NCBI GenBank assembly: GCA_018333515.1 | Contig: JAGXSZ010000013.1 | Location: 1-64,000, forward strand | Origin: Actinomycetota bacterium | Lineage (GTDB): Bacteria; Actinomycetota; Aquicultoria; Aquicultorales; Aquicultoraceae | Direction: 5' to 3' | DNA: 64,000 bases | Part shown: positions 57,753 to 64,000 of the stretch, in pieces | How positions within the stretch are numbered: the stretch's first letter is position 1 | Layout: each line of letters begins with the position of its first letter | Translations under genes and position numbers: made by a program | Notes under the pieces: model-generated | Told to the model about the DNA's origin: nothing | What the model saw: the letters and a program-made list of their open reading frames with translations, nothing else | Databases searched by the model: none

Positions 57753-58991
57753 GTGGGAATTATCGTGCAGAAATTCGGCGGGAGTTCCGTCGCCGATGTC
57801 GAAAAAATCAAAAATGTCGCTAAAAGGGTCGTCGCGACCAAGCAGGCCGGGAGTTCTGTTGTGGTCGTAGTATCGGCGCTTGGTGATACCACCGACGAGC
57901 TCGTCGAGTTGGCGCGGCAGATTTCCGTAAAACCGCCCGAGCGTGAGATGGACATGCTACTCGCCACCGGCGAGCAGCAATCGGTCGCGCTCTTGGCGAT
58001 GGCCATATATGAACTAGGCCACGAGGCGATATCGTTCACTGGCTACCAGGTCGGCATCGTAACCGACGACAGCCACACCAAAGCGCGAATCGTCGATGTC
58101 AAGTCGGAGCGTATCATGGACGCGCTCGAGAGCGGCAAGATATGTATCGTCGCCGGTTTCCAGGGTGTGACCATCGACAACGATATAACCACGCTGGGCC
58201 GGGGCGGCTCGGATACGACGGCCGTAGCGTTGGCCGCGGGCCTCAACGCCGACAAGTGCGAGATATATACCGACGTCGAAGGGGTCTTTACAGCGGACCC
58301 GAGGATTGTGCCGGAGGCATCGCTGGTGTCCGAGATAACCTACGAGGAGATGCTCGAGATGGCGTCGAGCGGCGCCAAGGTTCTCCAGCTTCGTTCGGTC
58401 GAGTACGCGCGCAATCACAACGTCGTTATGCAGGTCAGGTCGAGTTTTGCCGATAGTGCGGGAACGGTTGTCAAGGAGGAAGATGAGGGGATGGAGAGAC
58501 CTATAATCAGCGGCGTAACCCACAATACCAGCGAGGGAAAGATAACCATCTACGGCGTGCCGGACAGGCCGGGCATCGCGGCTAAGGTCTTCAAACCGCT
58601 GGCGGCGGCCAACATCAACGTCGATATGATAGTGCAGAACGTGAGCCACAAGGGCCACACAGATATCTCCTTCACTCTCGACCTCGACGACGTGCCGAGG
58701 GCGCAATCGATAATCGAAGATTTGGTGCGCGAGTTCGGCGCACAAGGACACGACCTCGACAAGGATATAGCCAAGGTATCCATCGTCGGTGCCGGCATGA
58801 AGAGCCACCCCGGTGTGGCCGCCGAGATGTTCGATGTCCTGGCGGAGAATAGTATCAACATCCAGATGATAAGCACCTCGCCGATTAGGATATCCTGCGT
58901 CATCGACGAGGGTAATATAGCGACAGCGGTCCGCGCGCTCCATGAGCACTTCCAACTCAGCGAGGAGGCGGTCACCGATGAAGCTCTTTAA
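57753..58991 (+). CDS. lysC: Aspartate kinase
   Basis: 412 residues. Kinase domain: [52 protein letters not shown] then [12 protein letters not shown]. Two C-terminal ACT domains ([40 protein letters not shown]) imply feedback control by lysine or threonine. It starts the Asp-derived pathway to Lys, Thr and Met and to diaminopimelate for peptidoglycan. GTG start behind GGGGGTAGG. It overlaps asd by 14 bases. Confidence 0.95.
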   Translation: MGIIVQKFGGSSVADVEKIKNVAKRVVATKQAGSSVVVVVSALGDTTDELVELARQISVKPPEREMDMLLATGEQQSVALLAMAIYELGHEAISFTGYQVGIVTDDSHTKARIVDVKSERIMDALESGKICIVAGFQGVTIDNDITTLGRGGSDTTAVALAAGLNADKCEIYTDVEGVFTADPRIVPEASLVSEITYEEMLEMASSGAKVLQLRSVEYARNHNVVMQVRSSFADSAGTVVKEEDEGMERPIISGVTHNTSEGKITIYGVPDRPGIAAKVFKPLAAANINVDMIVQNVSHKGHTDISFTLDLDDVPRAQSIIEDLVREFGAQGHDLDKDIAKVSIVGAGMKSHPGVAAEMFDVLAENSINIQMISTSPIRISCVIDEGNIATAVRALHEHFQLSEEAVTDEAL

Positions 58992-59982
58992 TGTCGCCGT
59001 TGCCGGGGCGACCGGCGCGGTAGGCGAGGAGATGCTCCAGGTCTTGGAGGCGCGCGATTTTCCTGTCGCCGACTTAAAGCTTCTGGCCTCGGGTCGCTCG
59101 GCGGGCAAAAAACTTCGATACAAAGGCGAGGAGTTGGCCGTCGAGGAGTTGGCTAAGGACTCTTTTAAGGGTATAGACATCGCGCTCTTTTCAGCGGGCG
59201 GCTCGATTAGCAAAGAGTTCGCGCCGGCCGCGGTCGAGGCGGGCGCGGTCGTGGTCGACAACTCCAGCGCGTTCCGCATGGACGCAGATGTGCCGCTGGT
59301 GGTGCCCGAGGTCAACCCGGCCGATGTGAGGAAACACAACGGCATTATCGCCAACCCGAACTGCACGACCATCATCATGCTGGTGGCGCTGAAACCGCTC
59401 TACGACTACAGCCGCATCAAGCGCGTGGTCGTCTCGAGCTATCAGTCGGCGTCGGGCGCCGGGGCTAAAGGCATGAGTGAGCTTATCGACCAGATGCGGG
59501 CGTTTGCGGCCGGCAAGGAACTCCATGTCGAGCACTTCGCCTATCAGCTTCTATTCAATCTCATACCGCACATCGATGCCTTTCAGGAAAACGGGTATAC
59601 CAAGGAAGAGATGAAGATGGTCCATGAGACCCGCAAAATAATGGGTGATATGGATATCGCGGTCTCGCCGACCTGCGTGCGCGTCCCTGTGCTCAGGGCG
59701 CATTCGGAGGCGATAAACATCGAGACCGAGAAGAAGATAACCCCCGAGAAGGCGCGCGAGCTTTTCGCGGCCGCACCGGGTTTAACCGTCATAGACGACC
59801 CGGCGAACAAAGCGTACCCGATGCCGCTCTTCGCGGCGGGCCAAGACGACTGCTTCGTCGGGCGCATCCGCGAGGACCTCTCGCTCGAGAACGGCTTGAA
59901 CTTCTGGGTCGTCGGCGACCAGATAAGGAAGGGCGCCGCGCTCAACGCGGTGCAAATCGCCGAAGAACTTATAAGGGGATGA
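58978..59982 (+). CDS. asd: Aspartate-semialdehyde dehydrogenase
   Basis: 334 residues from the ATG at 58978. NADP-binding [20 protein letters not shown], catalytic Cys in [27 protein letters not shown], and the substrate-site Arg and His in [14 protein letters not shown]. It reduces aspartyl phosphate made by the preceding kinase. The coupling of the two genes is typical. Confidence 0.95.
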   Translation: MKLFNVAVAGATGAVGEEMLQVLEARDFPVADLKLLASGRSAGKKLRYKGEELAVEELAKDSFKGIDIALFSAGGSISKEFAPAAVEAGAVVVDNSSAFRMDADVPLVVPEVNPADVRKHNGIIANPNCTTIIMLVALKPLYDYSRIKRVVVSSYQSASGAGAKGMSELIDQMRAFAAGKELHVEHFAYQLLFNLIPHIDAFQENGYTKEEMKMVHETRKIMGDMDIAVSPTCVRVPVLRAHSEAINIETEKKITPEKARELFAAAPGLTVIDDPANKAYPMPLFAAGQDDCFVGRIREDLSLENGLNFWVVGDQIRKGAALNAVQIAEELIRG

Positions 59983-59989
59983 TGTTATA

Positions 59990-60535
59990 GTGGACAACAA
60001 TATTCCGTCGATTGAAGAGGTCTCGAAATTTCACGGGCACGTCTGTCCCGGCTTGGCGCTCGGCTACCGGGCGTCCGAGGTCGCGCTGGAGTGGCTCAAG
60101 CACCACCGCGCCGAGGACGAGGAGATAATCGCCATCGTCGAGAACCGCGCCTGCGGTATCGACGCGCTCCAGTATATGCTGGGGACGACCGCCGGCAAGG
60201 GTAACTTCTTCATCAGCGATTACGGCAAACATGTCTACACCATCGCCAACCGTGCGACCGGCAAAGCGCTTCGTATCGCGGTTAAGCCGAAGGGGCGCTG
60301 GGCGAAAGAGGGCGAGAGCCGCGAGGAGACCCTCAAGCGCCTCCTTGAGATGCCGGCCGATGAGCTCTTCGAGACCCGCGAGGTCGAAATCGAGCTGCCG
60401 GGCAAAGCCGAGGTTCTCCAATCGGTCGTCTGCGAGGATTGCGGTGAAGCCGCCATGGAGACTAAAATTCGTCACTACCACGCCCGCCGGCTCTGCATCC
60501 CCTGCTTTGAAGCGGAGAGCGGTTTGGAGGCGTAG
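59990..60535 (+). CDS. FmdE-family protein with C-terminal zinc finger
   Basis: 181 residues. The FmdE domain begins with KFHGHVCPGLALGYRASEVA and includes IVENRACGIDALQYMLGTTA then GKGN. The C-terminus carries a TraR/DksA-like four-Cys finger (VCEDCGEAAME, RRLCIPC). The name comes from a subunit linked to formylmethanofuran dehydrogenase, but stand-alone bacterial copies have other, often molybdenum- or metal-related roles. No such gene is nearby. GTG start eight bases after asd. Confidence 0.8.
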   Translation: MDNNIPSIEEVSKFHGHVCPGLALGYRASEVALEWLKHHRAEDEEIIAIVENRACGIDALQYMLGTTAGKGNFFISDYGKHVYTIANRATGKALRIAVKPKGRWAKEGESREETLKRLLEMPADELFETREVEIELPGKAEVLQSVVCEDCGEAAMETKIRHYHARRLCIPCFEAESGLEA

Positions 60536-60673
60536 GTTTTTTTGCCGAGCGGCATGCCTTGGCGTCACTTAATCATGCGAGAAACCGGCAGGACGATACT
60601 ATTTGTTAAAAAGTTTAAAAACTTGCGCGGATAGTATTGTGGGTCGCCAACGAATACTCTATTGTAGTATGTT

Positions 60674-61147
60674 ATGGACAGCAGAGAGCATATCGCCATC
60701 GGTACTTATGGTCTTTTAGACAACGTACATCCGTTGCCGGTTACCTATCACATCATTCTCTCAACAGTCGAAGACGACTTCTTTACGACCCACGGGAAAT
60801 GCAACAACCTCGCCTACCTGATATTCGAGACGACCGCGCTCCACGGTTACAGCCTCTTCGCGTTTTGCATACTCCCCGGCCAGGTGCATATACTGTGCAG
60901 ACCCGGCAATTTGCTCGTCGGCCATTTCGTTAACCTCTTGAGGTTTCGCTACGAGCATGTCATGGCCAAACTTGGTTTTGGCAAATGTGTCTGGCAAAGA
61001 CCGTTCGACGAGTACCGGCTCCATGCCGAAGAGGTGATAGAAAAAGCCATGTATATTTTTGACGCGCCGGTCGAGAAAGGGCTTTGCGAAAGCGCCGTCG
61101 CATACCCGTTTTCGTTTGTGCTGGGAGGCAAGGACTATCTCCCTTGA
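60674..61147 (+). CDS. RAYT/IS200-like Y1 transposase with altered HUH motif
   Basis: 157 residues. The Y1_Tnp fold is recognisable from VTYHIILSTVEDDFFTTHG, AFCILPGQVHILCRP and VWQRPFDEYRL, then MYIFDAPVEKGL followed by YPFSF (compare YIxxNPVxAGL...YPWSS). The usual PNHVH of the HUH nuclease reads PGQVH, so the first metal-binding His is Gln. The candidate nucleophilic Tyr (MYIF) remains. No terminal inverted repeats are evident, which fits a single-copy RAYT rather than an IS. REP-like palindromes occur at 8.5 and 56.6 kb. Confidence 0.75.
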   Translation: MDSREHIAIGTYGLLDNVHPLPVTYHIILSTVEDDFFTTHGKCNNLAYLIFETTALHGYSLFAFCILPGQVHILCRPGNLLVGHFVNLLRFRYEHVMAKLGFGKCVWQRPFDEYRLHAEEVIEKAMYIFDAPVEKGLCESAVAYPFSFVLGGKDYLP

Positions 61148-61173
61148 CGCAGCGAAACAGTCAGACCCTATTA

Positions 61174-61323
61174 CTACACATCCGGCCGCTGCGCGCGCGC
61201 AACCGGGCCGCTCTTTAGCTTGTAGGCCGGGCCGACGCGTACCTCGGCGGTCGCGCCGGGCATCGACTCGCCGATACGCGCCGCCACCTCATGGGAGATG
61301 TCGTGCCTGCGTTCAGTGCCCAT
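61174..61323 (-). CDS. Possible 49-residue basic protein
   Basis: An AAGGAGG site (61335-61341 complement) lies 11 bases before an ATG on the minus strand. The product begins MGTERRHDISHEVAARIG and continues ATAEVRVGPAYKLKSGPVAR. Codon use is GC-rich like the core. No family is recognised, and the spacing to the RBS is a little long. Confidence 0.45.
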   Translation of the reverse strand: MGTERRHDISHEVAARIGESMPGATAEVRVGPAYKLKSGPVARAQRPDV

Positions 61324-61379
61324 ATCCTATGTCGCCTCCTTGCCTGATTCTATTTATCCCCGATATGGCTCCATCTTTA

Positions 61380-61422
61380 TTGACTTAATGCAGTAACATG
61401 TGTTACAGTTGCATCATATGAT
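61380..61422 (+). promoter_or_regulatory. Promoter and dyad operators at chrB
   Basis: TTGACT (61380-61385), 18 bases, TACAGT (61404-61409). A dyad GTAACA-TG-TGTTAC (61393-61406) covers the spacer and -10, and the palindrome ATCATATGAT (61413-61422) covers the ATG at 61418. Transcription would start within a few bases of the ATG, so the message is probably leaderless. Confidence 0.5.
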
Positions 61423-62410
61423 ACACGATATGTTTCTCGAAGGTGAGGGCTGGCTATTGCTTTTTTATAGCACGCCTTCAAAACCTGTGAACCTCAGAGT
61501 CAGGGCATGGAGGAAGCTCGCAAAGGTGGGGGCGGTGCAGCTTAAAGGCACCGTCTATATACTCCCATACAATGAGGAGCACTACGAGTTCTTCCAATGG
61601 CTGGTCTCTGAGATTGTTTCCCTGGGGGGCGAGGGAGCCTTCGCCCGTGTCGAAGCGATCGAGAACATGGAAGAGCGCGATATAGTCGATCTCTTCAACC
61701 GCCAACGAGAAGAGGAGTACGGCCAAATCGAAAAAGGAATCGACGAACTCGAAAGAAGGGCAAACAGCATAAGACAGGGGAGTGAGAACCCGGGCATTAA
61801 GGCGCTGTTGGAGAAGGTGAACAAGTACCTAAGAGAGTTCGATGAGGTAAAAAGGAAAGATTTCTTTGCGTCGAATGCCGGGATTCGCCTAGAAAAAAGA
61901 TTAAAAGTCATCGAGGACCTGATCAAAGGCTTGTCGGGAATCGATTCGAAGAGGTCCGTCCCCGCCGTGGTAGTAAAACGCTTGGAAGAGTATCAAGGTA
62001 AGAGATGGGTTACGCGAAAAAGGCCTTTTGTGGATAGGATGGCGTCCGCATGGCTTATTAGAAAATTTATAGATGAGAAGGCGACCTTTGATTTTATAGA
62101 TGAAGAGGAGTTAAAAGCGCTGGGAAAAGACGTCGTCGCTTTCGACGCAATGGGTGCGGAATTCACCCATCAAATGGATATGTGCACATTCGAGGTGCTT
62201 ATTAAGTCGTTCAGACTTAAATCGAAAGCCCTTAAAAATATAGCCGAGATCGTCCACGAACTCGATATCAAGGACGACCGGCACAAAAAACCCGAAGCTA
62301 AAGGGGTTGAGGAGATCCTGATAGGGATAAGAAAAACCGCAAAAGACGACCGGCAAGCCCTTGAGCAAGGGATGGTAGTATTCGAGATGCTCTACGCATC
62401 TATGGCGTGA
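61418..62410 (+). CDS. chrB: ChrB-family chromate-response protein
   Basis: 330 residues from the ATG at 61418 (a GTG at 61400 or ATG at 61430 are possible). The N-terminal half has the ChrB_N pattern (WLLLFYSTPSKPVNLRVRAW then RKLAKVGAVQLKGTVYILPY) and a long coiled helix. The C-terminal half is the ChrB_C domain (WVTRKRPFVDRMASAWLIRK then FIDEKATFDFI, FDAMGAEFTHQMDMCTFEVL). Described ChrB proteins sense chromate and control the chr genes, though a redox role has also been suggested. No SD sequence precedes it. Confidence 0.88.
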   Translation: MIHDMFLEGEGWLLLFYSTPSKPVNLRVRAWRKLAKVGAVQLKGTVYILPYNEEHYEFFQWLVSEIVSLGGEGAFARVEAIENMEERDIVDLFNRQREEEYGQIEKGIDELERRANSIRQGSENPGIKALLEKVNKYLREFDEVKRKDFFASNAGIRLEKRLKVIEDLIKGLSGIDSKRSVPAVVVKRLEEYQGKRWVTRKRPFVDRMASAWLIRKFIDEKATFDFIDEEELKALGKDVVAFDAMGAEFTHQMDMCTFEVLIKSFRLKSKALKNIAEIVHELDIKDDRHKKPEAKGVEEILIGIRKTAKDDRQALEQGMVVFEMLYASMA

Positions 62411-62428
62411 TTGAAAAAGGAGGAGATT

Positions 62429-63277
62429 ATGCCGACTGTTGATAAGCATTTTAAACTGAGTGCGGAAAGGACCGGCAAAGAGTATCGCGATATCCATGAG
62501 TGGATCGATCTAGATCCTGAACACAAGGCCGAGCGTCATGACATTACGAAGATATACGAGCATGGAAGGGCGATTGAGGAGATGTATGGCAAGGAGGCGC
62601 TGGAGGAGTATATCGGGCATATCCGTGATGATATTCGCGCTAAATTCGCGCACATCCTGAGGGGTCTTGATGAGACGATCGAAGATGCGCTAACCTCGTT
62701 CGGCATCAAAGCGGCGCAAAGAACGGGTTATAAAATTCAGGATTCGGATTTAGCGCTACTCAAGGAGGCGGGCGTCTCGGATGATGACATACGACATTGC
62801 AGCGAGGTCGCGAAAAAGGCCTTAGAGATCGCCGAAAGGATTGCCGGCAAGACAGGCATAAGGATCGATATGGAGCTTGTTGGACGAGGCGCCTTATTTC
62901 ATGACCTTGGCAAGTCAAAGACCCATGCTCTCGAGCACGGCGCGATCGGCGCCGGACTCGGAGAGAGTTTTGATCTCCCCAAAGCGATCACCGATATCAT
63001 GGAGAAGCATATAAGGGGCGGGCTTACCGAGGAGGAGGCGCGTGAACTCGGCTTGCCGGAAAAAGACTATTCTCTTAAAACCCTGGAGGAAAAAGTAGTG
63101 ATCTATGCCGACAGACTGGTAGACATAATCACCGATCCCGATGGGATCGTAACCGACGAACTAGAAGCGGAAGCGCGATTTGAAGAGATACTTAGAGGCT
63201 ATCCTAAATACGGCAAGAACGATAAGACCCTCAGCCGGTACGTGGGCTATCACAACGAGCTGCAGAGGCTTATGTAA
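62429..63277 (+). CDS. HD-domain protein following chrB
   Basis: 282 residues from the ATG at 62429 behind AAAAGGAGGAG. Residues 1-85 form a small domain (KHFKLSAERTGKEYRDIHEW, DPEHKAERHDITKIYEHG, YIGHIRDDI) like the DUF6915-type helices. Residues 125-285 are an HD phosphohydrolase (HCSEVAKKALEIAERIAG, GRGALFHDLGKSKTHALEHG, IMEKHI, YADRLVDII) of the archaeal/bacterial TIGR00295-like group, with the His, HD and Asp ligands intact. Substrate unknown. Confidence 0.75.
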   Translation: MPTVDKHFKLSAERTGKEYRDIHEWIDLDPEHKAERHDITKIYEHGRAIEEMYGKEALEEYIGHIRDDIRAKFAHILRGLDETIEDALTSFGIKAAQRTGYKIQDSDLALLKEAGVSDDDIRHCSEVAKKALEIAERIAGKTGIRIDMELVGRGALFHDLGKSKTHALEHGAIGAGLGESFDLPKAITDIMEKHIRGGLTEEEARELGLPEKDYSLKTLEEKVVIYADRLVDIITDPDGIVTDELEAEARFEEILRGYPKYGKNDKTLSRYVGYHNELQRLM

Positions 63278-63280
63278 CCG

Positions 63281-64000
63281 ATGCGACCCACACCCTTCGT
63301 AGTGCTATGCAGCGCAGGATTCTTTGCCATATTCAGCTCTACAATATCGAAGAGTCCTGTGCTGCCGCTTTTCGCATCGTATCTCGGTGCGGACCCGGCC
63401 GGTGTGGGGATGGTCGCCGCCGTATCCGCGTTCACGGGCATCTTCGTCGGCATACCCGCCGGCATGCTCTCAGATAGGGTGGGTCGCCGGCGAATGTTGA
63501 TCTTTGCCGCCCTCGTCTTCTCAACCGCCCCGTTTCTCTACCTTCTCGTGACGCAGCTCTGGCAGCTAGCCCTTATCCGCCTGTATCATGGCGTTGCAAC
63601 CGCCGTATTCATACCGGTTGCAATGGCGCTTGTAGTAGATCTCTTCCATAAGGAGAGGGGCGAGAAAATCGGGTGGTTCTCAGCATCGACCCTTATCGGC
63701 AGGTTTATGGCGCCGATAGTCGGGGGCGCCGTCATCGGCATGTTGGCGTTGAATCCGGGTATCGGTTACCGAGTTGTTTATCTGGTATGCGGAATAGCCG
63801 GCGTGCTTGCTTTGTTGCTCGTTTTCAGTATACCCGACCAGGCTAAAGCTAAGGGGGATGAGCAGCGGTGGGCGGAAAAACTAAGCTCGCTTATGTTTAT
63901 AGCGCTGACCAATAAGGGAATTCTAATTACAAGCATCGTTGAGGCGGCAATGCTCTTCGCGTATGGAACCTTTGAGACATTTCTGCCGCTCTATTCGATA
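63281..64000 (+). CDS. Major facilitator superfamily transporter, N-terminal part (runs off the window)
   Basis: The ATG at 63281 lies three bases after the HD-protein stop, and the frame is open to the end of the window (240 residues). Six or seven helices are present. The MFS motif A GMLSDRVGRRRMLIFAALVF sits between helices 2 and 3, and helix 4 follows (QLALIRLYHGVATAVFIPVA). Position after chrB suggests export of an oxyanion or a related toxicant, but the substrate cannot be read from this half. Confidence 0.85.
   Translation, partial: MRPTPFVVLCSAGFFAIFSSTISKSPVLPLFASYLGADPAGVGMVAAVSAFTGIFVGIPAGMLSDRVGRRRMLIFAALVFSTAPFLYLLVTQLWQLALIRLYHGVATAVFIPVAMALVVDLFHKERGEKIGWFSASTLIGRFMAPIVGGAVIGMLALNPGIGYRVVYLVCGIAGVLALLLVFSIPDQAKAKGDEQRWAEKLSSLMFIALTNKGILITSIVEAAMLFAYGTFETFLPLYSI

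Noticed and set aside
1-64000. CRISPR arrays, rRNA genes, tmRNA
   Set aside because: No regularly spaced direct repeats, no 16S/23S/5S signatures and no tmRNA pattern were seen.

Overview
The window is a high-GC (roughly 60%) bacterial chromosome segment that most resembles a deep-branching, anaerobic, probably motile member of the Actinobacteriota. The main support is the minus-strand cluster at 32.4-41.0 kb (PASTA kinase, transpeptidase, SEDS glycosyltransferase, PP2C phosphatase, two FHA proteins, second kinase), which has the order of the mycobacterial pknB-pbpA-rodA-pstP-fhaB-fhaA locus. A four-subunit 2-oxoacid:ferredoxin oxidoreductase, motAB behind a sigma-28-like promoter and an SRP RNA of the long Alu-domain type are consistent with this. 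No species is claimed.

Layout. 0-3.5 kb: origin-proximal mnmG (5' cut off), rsmG, parA, parB. 3.5-6.1 kb: ytxH-like gene, D-Ala-D-Ala ligase, polysaccharide deacetylase. 6.2-7.8 kb: a winged-helix regulator with palindromes in its promoter and a convergent HAD phosphatase. 7.8-11.9 kb: decayed accessory zone with a paired REP-like repeat, IS66 fragments, a truncated metzincin, a transposase tail, a lipoprotein and an amidinotransferase fragment, ending at tRNA-Arg(CCU). 12.1-15.3 kb: promoter, T-box leader (specifier read as GCC, alanine), aminotransferase, a second D-Ala-D-Ala-ligase-like gene and a second ytxH. 15.4-23.3 kb: metallophosphoesterase, YihY, PAP2-like protein, 5-formyl-THF cyclo-ligase, permease, subtilase, ABC exporter. 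23.5-27.0 kb: Trk potassium uptake operon with an overlooked 43-residue membrane protein and an exported OB-fold protein. 27-32 kb: tRNA-Gly, zinc-ribbon protein, P-type ATPase, motB-motA. 32.3-41.0 kb: kinase/cell-wall cluster. 41-45.8 kb: tRNA-Leu, larC, DUF4446-pheA-serS, then tRNA-Ser(UGA), tRNA-Ser(GCU), tRNA-Arg(ACG). 45.8-48.1 kb: AT-richer islet with two damaged toxin-antitoxin modules and a MITE-like element. 48.1-53.3 kb: HD-GYP protein, tadA, tRNA-Ser(CGA), tRNA-Ser(GGA), SRP RNA, dnaX-ebfC-recR. 53.4-56.6 kb: por operon. 56.7-61.3 kb: small unknowns, lysC-asd-fmdE, a RAYT-like transposase with an altered HUH motif. 61.4-64.0 kb: chrB, HD-domain protein and an MFS transporter running off the end.

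How it fits together. The T-box would couple alanine supply (charged tRNA-Ala) to an aminotransferase and a ligase of the D-Ala-D-Ala family, linking amino-acid status to wall precursors that the kinase-regulated SEDS/PBP pair uses. serS plus all four bacterial serine tRNA isoacceptors lie within about 6 kb. TadA and its usual substrate tRNA-Arg(ACG) are also both present. Lysine/threonine-branch entry (lysC, asd), phenylalanine synthesis (pheA) and ferredoxin-linked 2-oxoacid metabolism make up the rest of the core. Two tRNA-Arg genes border the two clearly accessory islets.
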